Positions 54,712 through 63,985 of a DNA stretch of 64,000 nt are shown piece by piece (within the stretch, counting starts at the first letter, position 1; each line of letters starts with the position of its first letter). The stretch spans positions 62,001-126,000 of the forward strand of contig NZ_WNKU01000002.1 in assembly GCF_009720735.1 (NCBI RefSeq), read 5' to 3'. Source of the DNA: Heliobacterium mobile (GTDB lineage: Bacteria; Bacillota; Desulfitobacteriia; Heliobacteriales; Heliobacteriaceae). A model generated the notes under the pieces. The model made no database searches, was not told where the DNA came from, and saw only the letters and a program-made list of their open reading frames with translations. The translations under genes and the position numbers were made by a program.

Positions 54712-56028
54712 TTAAAACCCGTCGAGATGGCGACCGAATGCCATAGGCCTTTCCAAGGACAATCGTACTTGTTTAGGATCTCCCTCTTCCGTAAACAACC
54801 GTTTAAAAGGCTTTGAATTTATCTCTAGAAGCCATATCTTTCCATTTCTATCCAAAGCTATATCTAACCCCAGTTCGCCGAATATCATCCCTGTACTTTC
54901 TTCCAGTAATTCGGGAATCATAATTCCCCATTTGTTTAATTCTTTAAGAATAGCGGAACGTCTGCGTTTACGAGTAGTCGAAGCAGCCCGTAACGTATTG
55001 AGAATCCCCATCGCCTTTCCGCCTTGACTCAAGTTAGATGTGAATTTTCCTGGCGGTGCAACTCGGCCAAAAGATTTAGTGATCTGCCACACACCCTGAC
55101 CGTCTTTTTGTGCTAACAGGCGTATGTCAAAGGGTGATCCATTGATAAGAGCCATTCGCAACCCCCGCTGGGCGATGTACTCCTTTTTTTCTATGAGTCC
55201 TCTTATCTTCGATTCCAAAACTTGTTTGCCGTAAGCTCGTAATGAATTCATCGATGAGCGCCGTTTTTGAAAGGTAAAACCGCCCGTCGGGTGCACCGCC
55301 ACACGGTAGATTCCGTATCCTTTGGTTCCATTCACTGGCTTCAAATAGATAACTCGATATTTTTTTAGCATCGGCCAGATTTCGTCGGGTTGCCTTAAGA
55401 GGCGAGTTTCAGGGAGTATGGTTTGAACACTCTCATCCTTATAGAGATGTTCGTGCGTTTCCCATTTGTTCAAATAAGATGGGTTAAACAGTATCAAACC
55501 AGGAATATCCATCAACCGTTTTTTACATTCGACGACGGTGGAGGTGTTCTCAAACTTTCGGGAGGGAATACGATTATAAATGACCTTCGGCAAGGGAAAA
55601 GTTTTGCGAACCCATCGCTGAGCGCTGAGAATTACTCCGGATATGGTCAACTCTTTCCAATTAACATCTTCAGCACTGAAAACAACGGCTACTATCCCTA
55701 ATCGTCGAGCGTGGCGCTGTGTTTCCATAAGGTGGGCTTTCCATACATAAGATTTTTTGCTCTGATAGGTGAGAATTCCGATCAGCGGTCCAATAGAAAA
55801 AGACCGTTCTATTTCCGAGTATTTGAGCCGATAAGCCACATCGCTTGGCCAGCCTATTTGTTCTAATACTTCAGCCTGTAAAGACTTTTCTCGAGATAGA
55901 TTGGTTCGTATATGCACCGTTCCGTCGACTTTTCTGAGGCCCGCCTGAAAGGAGACGAGAGCGCCATCGTCAAGGTTGTATTCTTTTGCCTGGTGAACGG
56001 TCAAATAAATTTGCCCCACATTTCTCAC
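54712..56028 (-). CDS. YheC/YheD-type ATP-grasp protein (copy 2)
   Basis: This 438-residue ATP-grasp protein has a longer N-terminal part than copy 1: an extra beta-rich domain (residues 1-95, VGQIYLTVHQAKEYNLDDG) precedes the IGILTYQSKKSYVWK core start. Then come YRVIYLKPVNGTKGYGIYRV, SPFDIRLLAQKDGQG and the active end LGLDIALDRNGKIWLLEINS. The GTG at 56028 overlaps the stop of copy 3 (GTGA), so translation is coupled. The three copies differ strongly from each other, so they are likely to handle different substrates or steps and are not recent duplicates. Confidence 0.9.
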   Translation of the reverse strand: MRNVGQIYLTVHQAKEYNLDDGALVSFQAGLRKVDGTVHIRTNLSREKSLQAEVLEQIGWPSDVAYRLKYSEIERSFSIGPLIGILTYQSKKSYVWKAHLMETQRHARRLGIVAVVFSAEDVNWKELTISGVILSAQRWVRKTFPLPKVIYNRIPSRKFENTSTVVECKKRLMDIPGLILFNPSYLNKWETHEHLYKDESVQTILPETRLLRQPDEIWPMLKKYRVIYLKPVNGTKGYGIYRVAVHPTGGFTFQKRRSSMNSLRAYGKQVLESKIRGLIEKKEYIAQRGLRMALINGSPFDIRLLAQKDGQGVWQITKSFGRVAPPGKFTSNLSQGGKAMGILNTLRAASTTRKRRRSAILKELNKWGIMIPELLEESTGMIFGELGLDIALDRNGKIWLLEINSKPFKRLFTEEGDPKQVRLSLERPMAFGRHLDGF

Positions 56029-57086
56029 CTAGCTTTTCGCTTTGCAGCTAAAAATAGGGCGTACTCTATCGGTCTTCGGACAGATGTTCGGCGAACGGCA
56101 TGTTCGCCTATCCGTTGAAACACGATTCGTCCTGGACGGGAGTTGGCTTCTAAAAACCACAGTCGACTGTCCCGATCGATCAAAAAGTCTAAGCCCAGTT
56201 CCCCGAGTCTCGGATAAAGCTTGGTTAGAGCTTTGGCGATTTGCAGGCTCACATCGTAAACTTCTTCTAAAGATGTTTTTACTTCACTTTCTTCAAAGGC
56301 CTTATCTAAGGGAATCGCCTGCGCCCCTGTACATATATTGCAGGTGATACCGTTGTTGGCCACACGAGCGCTGCCACCAGTTACTTGCCAGGTTCCTTCC
56401 GAATCCCTTTGAACGAGGATCCGCAGATCAAAGATACGATCATCCAACTGAGCCGGTTGTAAACCTTGTTGTGCGATATATCTCTGTCCACGGGTCACCT
56501 GTTTCAGCCAGCCTCTGAGTTTCAGCGTATCCATCCAGCGACCTTGCTTATTTCCAACTTCCGTGACAAAAGTTAACCTGCTTTTTCCCTGAGTTAATCG
56601 AATGATTCCTCGTCCTTTGGAACCGGCGTCTGGTTTAAGATAAACCTGTTTCCACTTATTCAATTTGACTAAGAATTCTCGCTCGTTGCGAAAAAGGATC
56701 GTTTCGGGAAGATATGATACCAGCCCTTTCTCCCGGGCAAGTTTTCGGTACATGTCATACTTCTTTCCGATGATTGGGTTGAATAGAGGAATACCTCTGC
56801 GGACAAAGGCTCGACGGCACTGGGCGACTCCCGAATAGTTGGATATCGTAAAGAAACGATCGTAGACAACAGTCGGTAAAGGGAGTCTATGTCGTACCCA
56901 TTGGCAGTCTTTTTGCATGACATAACCGTTCACCTTGCTGAGACGCCAATTAACGTCAAGCGGAGTAAATACCGTAAGGGTAATATCCAGTTCCATGGAC
57001 AATAGCGCTAACTGATCCAAAAAAAACCTATTTTTATTTCTCCGGTTGGGGGTAGCGACTGGATGAACGAGTACTCCAAGAATGAT
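56025..57086 (-). CDS. YheC/YheD-type ATP-grasp protein (copy 3), apparent ATC start
   Basis: From TTG 57020 this copy has 331 residues, but it then lacks the family's first strand and TTG has no ribosome site. The frame stays open for 27 more codons without ATG, GTG or TTG; the extension reads IILGVLVHPVATPNRRNKN and supplies the missing strand. The ribosome site ggggggtg precedes an ATC at 57086 by seven bases (nine counted from the gggg core), with ATT next to it. I therefore place the start at 57086 (353 residues). The core has WKQVYLKPDAGSKGRGIIRL, RIFDLRILVQRDSEGTW and LGLDFLIDRDSRLWFLEANS. It is the first gene of the four-gene cluster. Confidence 0.85.
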   Translation of the reverse strand: MILGVLVHPVATPNRRNKNRFFLDQLALLSMELDITLTVFTPLDVNWRLSKVNGYVMQKDCQWVRHRLPLPTVVYDRFFTISNYSGVAQCRRAFVRRGIPLFNPIIGKKYDMYRKLAREKGLVSYLPETILFRNEREFLVKLNKWKQVYLKPDAGSKGRGIIRLTQGKSRLTFVTEVGNKQGRWMDTLKLRGWLKQVTRGQRYIAQQGLQPAQLDDRIFDLRILVQRDSEGTWQVTGGSARVANNGITCNICTGAQAIPLDKAFEESEVKTSLEEVYDVSLQIAKALTKLYPRLGELGLDFLIDRDSRLWFLEANSRPGRIVFQRIGEHAVRRTSVRRPIEYALFLAAKRKAR

Positions 57087-57143
57087 GGCGGAACACCCCC
57101 CGTAAGTCTATTGCACTATATGTAGAAGGATCTGACTCGGTGA

Positions 57144-57178
57144 AAATAAAAATGCCGCAACCATTTCGAGTTGCGGCA
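57144..57178 (-). terminator. intrinsic terminator after the lactate dehydrogenase operon
   Basis: Read on the - strand, stem gccgcaac / gttgcggc with loop tcgaaatg is followed by atttttatttt. It lies 50 bases beyond the stop of the FAD oxidase gene. Confidence 0.85.
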
Positions 57179-57228
57179 GGAACAAAATTATATATTATTC
57201 AGCAAGGGTAGATGGGATTAAGTCAGGA

Positions 57229-58638
57229 CTAAATCAGGACTTTACCGGGGTTCATGATGCCGTTAGGGTCCAGTGCCTTCTTGATGGTCACCAGCACCTT
57301 GCGTTGGGCATCGGTCAAGTGTTTATCCATGGCTTTGGCCCGTTTGGCACCAATGCCGTGTTCGCCGGAGAGGTTGCCGCCAAGGGTGTAGACTTCTTCG
57401 TAGAGTTCTTCCAGGACGGCATCTTTCAATTCATGCCATTCATGGTCGTCTCGGTTCTCCCGAAGAATGGTACAGTGAATGTTGCCGTCTCCTGCATGGC
57501 CGGCGCTAGGGATTTTACATTCATATTTTGCAGAAATCCGTTCGATCGCTTCAATCGCTTTGGGAATGTTAGATACGGGAACGACGATATCTTCCATACA
57601 GTATACAGGGCTGATCATGCGGATAGCTTCGGCATAGCATTTCCGGGCTTTCCAGATCCGTTCCTGGGTGGACATGTTATCGGCGACGAAAACTTCAAGA
57701 GCGCCGTTTTCCATGGCCAGTTTACCAATGGTTTCATAATCATCTTGAACTTGCGTCTCCGAGGTACCGTCCACTTCACAGATGATATAAGCGCCGGCGT
57801 CGCCATAGGGAAGTTTCTTATTCAGATACATTTCGGCCGACTTGATCGATAGGCTGTCCATAAATTCTAAGCAAGTGGGGATGATCCCGGCAGTCATGAT
57901 CTTCGGTACTACTTTGATGGCTGTTTGCATATCGGCAAAGGGAATGAGCAGATCGGCCACGTATTTCGGCAGTGGCATGAGTTTCAGCCACACTTTAGTC
58001 ACGATGCCGAGGGTTCCTTCGGAACCGACCATGAGGTGGACGATGTCATAGCCGGTAACATCTTTCACGTTTTTTCCACCGAAGGTGACAATTTCACCGT
58101 CAGGCATGACGATTTCTAGACCGTAAATATGACGGGAAGTGACACCGTACTTGACAGCTTTGTTGCCGCCTGCATTGGTGGCTACGTTGCCAGCGATGAA
58201 AGAACTGTCGGCCGAGCAGGGATCACCAGCGTAGAGCAGTCCCTGTTCTTTTGCTGTTTTTTGAACTTCACCGGTAGTAACCCCCGGTTCGCAGACCATG
58301 AACAGGTTTTCCGTATCTACATCGAGAATCTTGTTCATCTTCTCCAAGGACAGAACCATACCTCCTTGAAGAGGAACGGCGCCTGCGGCGAGACCGGATC
58401 CAGCGCCTCGGGGAGTAATGGGAATCAGTTCTCGGTTGGCCAGTTTGACGATTTCCGATACCTGCTGAGCGTTTTCCGGTTTGACCACAACTTCAGGCAT
58501 CTTTTCCCAAAGACGATCAGAGACCTCGTCCTTGGCGTACATTTCCATCTTTTCTTCTTCCACAATAACGTTGGCTTGACCTAAGATGGCGATCAATTCG
58601 GCGACGACTTTATCGGTCACTTTATTAAAATGCATCAC
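57229..58638 (-). CDS. FAD-linked oxidase, EtfAB-dependent (D-)lactate dehydrogenase subunit
   Basis: This 469-residue flavoprotein belongs to the GlcD/LctD group. It has the FAD-binding PCMH domain (PITPRGAGSGLAAGAVPLQGG, AGDPCSADSSFIAGNVATNAGG, VGSEGTLGIVTKVWLKLMPL) and a C-terminal cap with HAGDGNIHCTI, GNLSGEHGIGAKRA and the end NPGKVLI. It sits directly downstream of etfA and etfB, the same order as the lactate dehydrogenase-Etf complex (LctBCD) of Acetobacterium, where lactate oxidation by NAD+ is driven by reduced ferredoxin. The operator upstream of the operon is of the kind bound by lactate-responsive GntR repressors. Lactate is therefore the best guess; glycolate is possible. Confidence 0.9.
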   Translation of the reverse strand: MMHFNKVTDKVVAELIAILGQANVIVEEEKMEMYAKDEVSDRLWEKMPEVVVKPENAQQVSEIVKLANRELIPITPRGAGSGLAAGAVPLQGGMVLSLEKMNKILDVDTENLFMVCEPGVTTGEVQKTAKEQGLLYAGDPCSADSSFIAGNVATNAGGNKAVKYGVTSRHIYGLEIVMPDGEIVTFGGKNVKDVTGYDIVHLMVGSEGTLGIVTKVWLKLMPLPKYVADLLIPFADMQTAIKVVPKIMTAGIIPTCLEFMDSLSIKSAEMYLNKKLPYGDAGAYIICEVDGTSETQVQDDYETIGKLAMENGALEVFVADNMSTQERIWKARKCYAEAIRMISPVYCMEDIVVPVSNIPKAIEAIERISAKYECKIPSAGHAGDGNIHCTILRENRDDHEWHELKDAVLEELYEEVYTLGGNLSGEHGIGAKRAKAMDKHLTDAQRKVLVTIKKALDPNGIMNPGKVLI

Positions 58639-58654
58639 TCAACACCCCCTGCGA

Positions 58655-59698
58655 TTAGGCATTGGCCTTCAGTTTTTTGAAGGCTTCAATCAACATGGGA
58701 ACGACTTCAAAGACGTCTCCCACGATACCGTAGTCAGCCACTCTAAAGATTAGGGCTTCCGGATCTTTATCAACAGCGACGATGACTTCCGAAGTCTGCA
58801 TGCCGGCCAAGTGTTGGATTTTGCCGGAGATACCAAAGGCAAAGTATAGTTTCGGAGAAACAGTCTTGCCGGAAAGACCGATTTGGTGCGGGTATGTGGT
58901 CCAACCCAGTTCGACAGCGTCACGAGTGGCACCAACACCAGCGCCCAAAATGCGAGCCAGTTCTTCTACCATCTTGAAGCCGTCAGCGTTTTTCATGCCT
59001 TTTCCGCCGGCTACGATGATGTCCGCTTCCTCAATGCTGACTTCCTGAGTGGTGTCTTTGATGTACTCGAGGAACTTCTCAGGGGTGAAGAAGGTGGCGC
59101 CTTCGAATTCCTTAACGATAACTTCACCAGTCCGGGAAGGATCGATAGGAGCTGGTTTAGCAGATTTGGGACGGACAGTGGCCATCTGCGGCCGGTGGTT
59201 CGGAGTTTTAATCGTCGCCATGATATTACCGCCGATAGCAGGACGGGTTTGAAGGAGGATTTTCGTTTCCGGGTCGATGGTCAGTTCGGTACAGTCAGCA
59301 GTAAGGCCTGTTTCCAGTTTAGACGTTACCAGAGGCATCACCGTCCGTCCGGTGGTGGTGGCTGCGGCAACGATAACGTCCGGCTTAAGTTCCTGGCAAA
59401 GTCTCACAATGGCATTGCTATAGGGACGAGGCAGAAAATTCTTTAGACTTGCGTCTTTAATAAAATAAACTTTGTCTGCCCCGCGTTTGATGACCTCTTC
59501 CAAGTTATCAATTTGATCTCCCAGCAGGACACAAGACAGTTCGCAGCCCAGGTCGTTAGCCAAGGCACGACCTCGAGTCAACAGTTCGTAAGTGACTGTA
59601 AGAATTTTGCCATCCCGTTGTTCACCTAGGACGAGGACGCCTTTATATTGAGAAAGATTATTTTCATGTTGAACACTTGCGTTTACGTACGTCGACAT
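58655..59698 (-). CDS. etfA: electron transfer flavoprotein alpha subunit
   Basis: This 347-residue EtfA carries the FAD of the Etf heterodimer. The N-terminal domain starts at about residue 18 (YKGVLVLGEQRDGKIL). The C-terminal FAD domain has GVGATRDAVELGWTTYPHQIG, GKTVSPKLYFAFGISGKIQH and the VAVDKDPEALIFRVADYGIVG end. It lacks the N-terminal ferredoxin-like 4Fe-4S extension found in some lactate-linked EtfA proteins. A bifurcating role would then rely on EtfB's second flavin and an external electron carrier. It lies 18 bases after etfB and 16 bases before the oxidase gene. Confidence 0.95.
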   Translation of the reverse strand: MSTYVNASVQHENNLSQYKGVLVLGEQRDGKILTVTYELLTRGRALANDLGCELSCVLLGDQIDNLEEVIKRGADKVYFIKDASLKNFLPRPYSNAIVRLCQELKPDVIVAAATTTGRTVMPLVTSKLETGLTADCTELTIDPETKILLQTRPAIGGNIMATIKTPNHRPQMATVRPKSAKPAPIDPSRTGEVIVKEFEGATFFTPEKFLEYIKDTTQEVSIEEADIIVAGGKGMKNADGFKMVEELARILGAGVGATRDAVELGWTTYPHQIGLSGKTVSPKLYFAFGISGKIQHLAGMQTSEVIVAVDKDPEALIFRVADYGIVGDVFEVVPMLIEAFKKLKANA

Positions 59699-59715
59699 GC
59701 TTATCCTCCCCCTAC

Positions 59716-60504
59716 CTAAATGACATCCTTACCAGCGAGGAACTGCATCAGTTCATCGACAGGTTCAGTGGTGCCATTCGCTTTTTTCATAATCGTGTCC
59801 CGGGAAAGTTTAGGACTGAATACCTTCACAACGCGGGTGGGGGAGCCTTTGAGTCCAAGTTCTGCAGGTTCGAGTCCAAGTTCTCCCGGACCATAGACAG
59901 GAATGGTCTTTTGTTTCGCTTGCAGTTTACCTTTCAGTGTGGGGAAACCGGGCTCATTGATGTCTTTGTTGACCGTAGCCATTACCGGGTAAGGGACTTC
60001 AATTCGTTCGAAGCCACCCTCCACAGTCCGTTTTAATACAGCGCTCGTTTCTTTTACTTCGATGGCTGAAACATACGTCTCTACGGGAATATCCAGGTAA
60101 TGAGCAATCATCGCCCCTGTTTGTCCAGTTTCACCGTCTGTCGCCCGTTCACCGCAAACAATGAGATCGACCGAATCAAGTTTTTTGATGGCAGCAGCGA
60201 TCGCTTTGGCAGTAGCGATCGTATCCGATCCGGCGAAAGCCCGTCCCGAAATCAGCACGCCTTCGTCGGCACCCATAGCGATCGCTTCTTTTAACGCTTT
60301 GATCGCTGAATCAGGACCCATACTGATTGCGGTAACTTTCACATTTTCATGTGAATTTTTAATCCGGATGGCTTCGGCTAGAGCGTTTTCATCGAGCGGA
60401 TTGATAATGGTATCCTTACCGCTACGGATCATTACGCCTGTCTCTGGATCCATTTTGACGTTGTCTGTGCCAGGAACTTGTTTAACGAGCACAACAATGT
60501 TCAA
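59716..60504 (-). CDS. etfB: electron transfer flavoprotein beta subunit
   Basis: This EtfB has about 262 residues. The start TTG 60504 has an aggggg ribosome site, and the protein begins LNIVVLVKQVPGTDNVKMD; the ATG 54 bases further up has none. INPLDENALAEAIRIK, the nucleotide-loop CGERATDGETGQTGAMIAHYL and the KLSRDTIM region are present. In bifurcating Etfs this subunit binds a second FAD in place of AMP; I cannot decide this from the sequence alone. It is the first gene of a three-gene operon with etfA and the oxidase, behind a GntR-type operator. Confidence 0.95.
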   Translation of the reverse strand: MNIVVLVKQVPGTDNVKMDPETGVMIRSGKDTIINPLDENALAEAIRIKNSHENVKVTAISMGPDSAIKALKEAIAMGADEGVLISGRAFAGSDTIATAKAIAAAIKKLDSVDLIVCGERATDGETGQTGAMIAHYLDIPVETYVSAIEVKETSAVLKRTVEGGFERIEVPYPVMATVNKDINEPGFPTLKGKLQAKQKTIPVYGPGELGLEPAELGLKGSPTRVVKVFSPKLSRDTIMKKANGTTEPVDELMQFLAGKDVI

Positions 60505-60582
60505 CCCTTGCACCCCCTGCAATATTCCCCAATTTGGGTGGGTTGCAGTAAAACCCATTCCACAAAAGGTCTAGTGGTATAG

Positions 60583-60593
60583 TGGTCAGACCA
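60583..60593. promoter_or_regulatory. GntR/FadR-type operator (LldR/LutR-like) upstream of etfB
   Basis: The palindrome TGGTCAGACCA fits the TNGTNNNACNA consensus of FadR-subfamily GntR repressors, which includes the lactate regulators LldR/LutR and PdhR. It lies about 80 bases before the etfB start. A possible -35 (TTGAAG, - strand) is about 30 bases upstream, so the operator would overlap the promoter's downstream part or the start of transcription. Confidence 0.6.
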
Positions 60594-60754
60594 AGAATAT
60601 CGTAAACCTATCCACTTCAAAAAGCATTACCATACTACCCTTGTGAAAGAGGTGCTTACCGCAGTTCGCGACAACTTTTGGCGCTTGACACTATTATAAG
60701 CGAAATATTGTATACATTAAATATTTTCTATAAGAAAAATATTCTGAACAGTTG

Positions 60755-60788
60755 AAAAAACTGCAGCCCTTTGGAACGCAGAGCTGCA
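60755..60788 (-). terminator. terminator after the hybrid kinase gene
   Basis: On the - strand an imperfect stem (tgcagctct / aagggctgca) is followed by gtttttt. It begins at the end of the hybrid kinase gene and closes the signalling operon. Confidence 0.68.
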
Positions 60789-60789
60789 A

Positions 60790-62532
60790 TTACGTATTCA
60801 TCAGATTTTTATAATCTTTACCCAACCATCGTTGGAGCATTTCACTGATTTGTGTCATGGTCGCTGGCTTGTCAATGCAGTCATCGATCCCCATAGAAAT
60901 ACATTTTTCCCGGTCGCCTTGGGACTCTGACGTAATCATCGCCACAATCGGCCTGTGGTCTCCGTTGATATCTTCAAGTCTTCGAATAGATTTGACTGAT
61001 TTAGCTCCTTCGGTCTCCGACATCTGATAATCCAGAAGGATCATGCTATAACGTTGTTTTTTTAGTGCCTGAATAGCCTCTTCTACATCGTTGACAGTAT
61101 GTACAGAGAGACCAAACTTTTTCAATTGAAGTGCTGTCAATCTCTGGTTGACCGGATTGTTTTCTATAAGCAGTACCGGTAAGTCTACACGAATTGAGTG
61201 AACGAGGGTAGAAATATCCCCTACCTTTTCCGTTGCTTTCTCCAAGGGGACCGTAAACCAGAAGCTAGAACCTACCCCTGTTTTGCTTTGAAATCCAATA
61301 TGACCACCTAATAATTGTACCAAGCGTTTGGCGATGGAGAGTCCTAAGCCCGTTCCGCCATATTTTCGGGTTGTGGAGCTGTCGGCCTGTGTAAAGGGGA
61401 AAAATAGTTGCCTCTGAATATCGTCGGGTATACCTATTCCCGTATCGGTCACTTCAAAACGGACTTGTAACGATCTTAGGTCTTCTTTTTCAATTGCCGC
61501 TTTAACCAAGACATGACCAGTCTCTGTAAATTTAATCGCGTTTCCGACCAGGTTAAACAGAACTTGGCGCAACCGAACCGAATCTCCTATAACCATACAG
61601 GTTGCACCAATGCGTATATCACCTTTTAAGAGCAAACCTTTTTCGCGGGATTTTCCTGCAAAAAAGTGTAACGTTTCCTCGATAAATTCATAAAGGTTAA
61701 AGTTCGTCTTTTCAAGTTCCAGCTTTCCGGCCTCGATCTTCGAAAAGTCGAGAATATCATTGATGATGCTCAACAGTGAACCGGCCGAACTGAGAACAAC
61801 TGAAGCAAAATCAAGCTGTTCAGCATTCAATGGGGACTGAAGCAACATTTCTGTCATTCCGATGATGCCGTTCATAGGGGTGCGAATCTCGTGACTCATC
61901 GTAGCCAGAAACTCACTTTTTGCCCGATTGGCCGCATCGGCAGCCTCTTTGGCAAACTTCAATTCTACGTTCAGACGCTGAACCTCACTCAACTGTCTTT
62001 TAAGCTCAGATTCCTGTTGTTGGAGCAGCTCCAGAGCTTGCGTAAGTTCCCGGTTTTGTTGCTTAATTTCGTCAAGAGCCGACTGTGGCTTTTCTTTTTC
62101 TAATACTTGTACCCATCGAGAGACATTCTGTTCAGTTACGGGCGAAAATTGAGCCGGTATGGCTTTGCAAAGAAGAACCACCATACCTCTTCCCGGCTCG
62201 TTACGAATAGCGAATTCGTCTACCAGGTTTTCGTAATGAACCCCCTGCCATTGATGTTCATTTCGGCTTGTTGGGTGTGAAAAGAAATCTTTCTGACCCC
62301 GGACGAGGACCTGAAGATATTGTTTGGACTCTTTTTCGACAACAGCAAACTCCACCGACCCACCACCAGTTATTAGAACGTTCCGAACGATATCGGAAAC
62401 AGCACTGATGAGGCGAGTTCGATCATGGTCTGTCAATCCAGCCATAGAAGCGATATCACGAGCTCGTTGGCGAATCATCAAGATGTCTTGTTCGAACTTA
62501 ACGAGTAAGTTCGAAATCAAATAAACGTTCAT
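60790..62532 (-). CDS. hybrid histidine kinase with degenerate RsbT-like N-terminal domain
   Basis: This 580-residue cytosolic protein has four parts. Residues 1-130 resemble an RsbT-type ATPase domain: the N-box-like [10 protein letters not shown] and a GRGMVVL end are kept, but the DxGxG motif is missing. A coiled coil (150-205) leads to the HisKA domain with His214 in [13 protein letters not shown]. The HATPase_c domain has [20 protein letters not shown] and [15 protein letters not shown]-terminal receiver has its Asp in [19 protein letters not shown] 62532 (aaaggtgataat) is the better start. There is no TM helix or PAS domain. It closes the operon after two RsbT-related genes, suggesting a stress-signalling output by phosphorelay. 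Confidence 0.9.
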   Translation of the reverse strand: MNVYLISNLLVKFEQDILMIRQRARDIASMAGLTDHDRTRLISAVSDIVRNVLITGGGSVEFAVVEKESKQYLQVLVRGQKDFFSHPTSRNEHQWQGVHYENLVDEFAIRNEPGRGMVVLLCKAIPAQFSPVTEQNVSRWVQVLEKEKPQSALDEIKQQNRELTQALELLQQQESELKRQLSEVQRLNVELKFAKEAADAANRAKSEFLATMSHEIRTPMNGIIGMTEMLLQSPLNAEQLDFASVVLSSAGSLLSIINDILDFSKIEAGKLELEKTNFNLYEFIEETLHFFAGKSREKGLLLKGDIRIGATCMVIGDSVRLRQVLFNLVGNAIKFTETGHVLVKAAIEKEDLRSLQVRFEVTDTGIGIPDDIQRQLFFPFTQADSSTTRKYGGTGLGLSIAKRLVQLLGGHIGFQSKTGVGSSFWFTVPLEKATEKVGDISTLVHSIRVDLPVLLIENNPVNQRLTALQLKKFGLSVHTVNDVEEAIQALKKQRYSMILLDYQMSETEGAKSVKSIRRLEDINGDHRPIVAMITSESQGDREKCISMGIDDCIDKPATMTQISEMLQRWLGKDYKNLMNT

Positions 62533-62536
62533 ATTA

Positions 62537-63535
62537 TCACCTTTGCTGAACGACGACAACGGTTGCGTCATCAGTTTCACGAGCATGATCGCGGTAAAGT
62601 AGCGCTGCCAAAAGGGTTGGATGATGGGTGATGATGCCCGGGTATTGGTTAATATCCCAACGGGAAGATATACCGTCGGAATGTAAGATCAAGTATCCCT
62701 TGCAGGGCCAAGCATAATCGATTTCTTGAAAACGGTTGCCGTTCATGCCTACAATCCCATTGTAGGATAAGCATCCAATGACATCTTCCGATGAGATGAT
62801 CCGCCCGCTGATATTGCCTACGGCAGCATAAGCGATTTTTTGTCGGATTAAATCTATCGAGGTAATCGCCACAGCCGCTCCCCGGGTATGCCGTAAGGCC
62901 GTATTCATCTTTTGAATGTACTCCCTCGGAGACGCTTCCACAGAATGAAAGAGTCGAAGCGCTTCTTGGGAAGCTATGGCCGCTTCTGTACCATGGCCAA
63001 GTCCGTCGGAAAGTATGATCTTTAGTCCCTCTTTCTGGTGCAGGAAAGACCACCCGTCACCACAGGCGTATTCACCCGGCTTCGCCCGCATGATTGAGCC
63101 TACCTGGAAATAGCTCTTTTCTTCGTTCCAAGGTCGTTCAAATAACTGTGCGAGGACAATCGTACCCTTCTGAAGCATCGTATACAGATCGAAGACCTGA
63201 GAGAGTCGTCGAACAGCGCCTAAGCCGTTCCCTCCCGTGCCTGCTGTAGATACGCCGTCAAGGATCATATAGCTTGGATTTTCAATTCCCGGACCACGAT
63301 CGACGCTGATGATCTCCAACCCAGATGATTTATAATGGCCGAGTTGCCTTATTAGTATTTCACCGCCATTATTGGCGTGTTTTACTAAATTTGAAGCGAG
63401 TTCTGTTGCTACGATTGCAGCTCTCCCTGCCAATTCTTCGAAGGAACCCATGGAAAAAGCCATCTCATTTACAGCACGACGTACCTCTCCGATTTGACTT
63501 GGCTCGTAAACAGAAAAGATTCGGTGTTGAATCAT
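62537..63535 (-). CDS. RsbT-like ATPase domain fused to SpoIIE/RsbX-type phosphatase
   Basis: This 332-residue protein joins two signalling domains. The N-terminal HATPase (1-135) has the N box [27 protein letters not shown] (G1) and [14 protein letters not shown] (G2). The C-terminal PP2C-type domain (about 150-332), shorter than in RsbU, has [28 protein letters not shown] and [12 protein letters not shown] with metal-binding aspartates. RsbX in Bacillus is a similar short phosphatase that resets the stressosome. The fusion of an RsbT-like kinase domain to this phosphatase is found in environmental Clostridia and proteobacteria. It follows rsbT by 42 bases and the hybrid kinase follows four bases later. 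Confidence 0.9.
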   Translation of the reverse strand: MIQHRIFSVYEPSQIGEVRRAVNEMAFSMGSFEELAGRAAIVATELASNLVKHANNGGEILIRQLGHYKSSGLEIISVDRGPGIENPSYMILDGVSTAGTGGNGLGAVRRLSQVFDLYTMLQKGTIVLAQLFERPWNEEKSYFQVGSIMRAKPGEYACGDGWSFLHQKEGLKIILSDGLGHGTEAAIASQEALRLFHSVEASPREYIQKMNTALRHTRGAAVAITSIDLIRQKIAYAAVGNISGRIISSEDVIGCLSYNGIVGMNGNRFQEIDYAWPCKGYLILHSDGISSRWDINQYPGIITHHPTLLAALLYRDHARETDDATVVVVQQR

Positions 63536-63577
63536 TGGCCTAACATCCTTTTTCTCTTTAAAGCTCGATTACCCGCT

Positions 63578-63985
63578 TTAAACCCACCGGACAAGGGAAA
63601 CCCGCGTACCGACTCCTATTTTCGAATCGATTTCAAATTCATTCACTAGACGTTTTGCACCAGGTAAACCGTGACCCAATCCGTTTCCGGTAGTAAAGCC
63701 ATCCTGCATAGCCATTTCCAAATCAGCGATGCCAGGGCCTTGATCTTCAAAAGTCACCCGCAAACCCCTATGTTCTCGAACGTAGATGAGTTCAATGACC
63801 ACGATACCACCGCCGCCGTATTCCACCATGTTACGAGCTAGCTCACTAGTAGCTGTGATTAACTTAGTTTGATCAACTAGATTAAAGCCGAGCAAACGAG
63901 CATATTCTCGTACTTTTTGTCTTGCTAAGATGATTTCTTGAGGATTTTTTACGACCAAGGTATCACTCTTCACGGTCGATTCCAT
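63578..63985 (-). CDS. rsbT: anti-sigma regulatory/serine kinase RsbT
   Basis: This 135-residue serine kinase of the GHKL group has the N box TATSELARNMVEYGGGG, the G1 motif FEDQGPGI and the G2 motif GLGHGLPGAKRL. The length and motifs match RsbT, the stressosome switch kinase that phosphorylates RsbS/RsbR and releases to activate its partner phosphatase. The called ATG lies 15 bases from the window edge with no ribosome site in view; the GTG six codons into the gene is an alternative. RsbR and RsbS are expected just beyond the right edge but cannot be confirmed from this sequence. Confidence 0.9.
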   Translation of the reverse strand: MESTVKSDTLVVKNPQEIILARQKVREYARLLGFNLVDQTKLITATSELARNMVEYGGGGIVVIELIYVREHRGLRVTFEDQGPGIADLEMAMQDGFTTGNGLGHGLPGAKRLVNEFEIDSKIGVGTRVSLVRWV

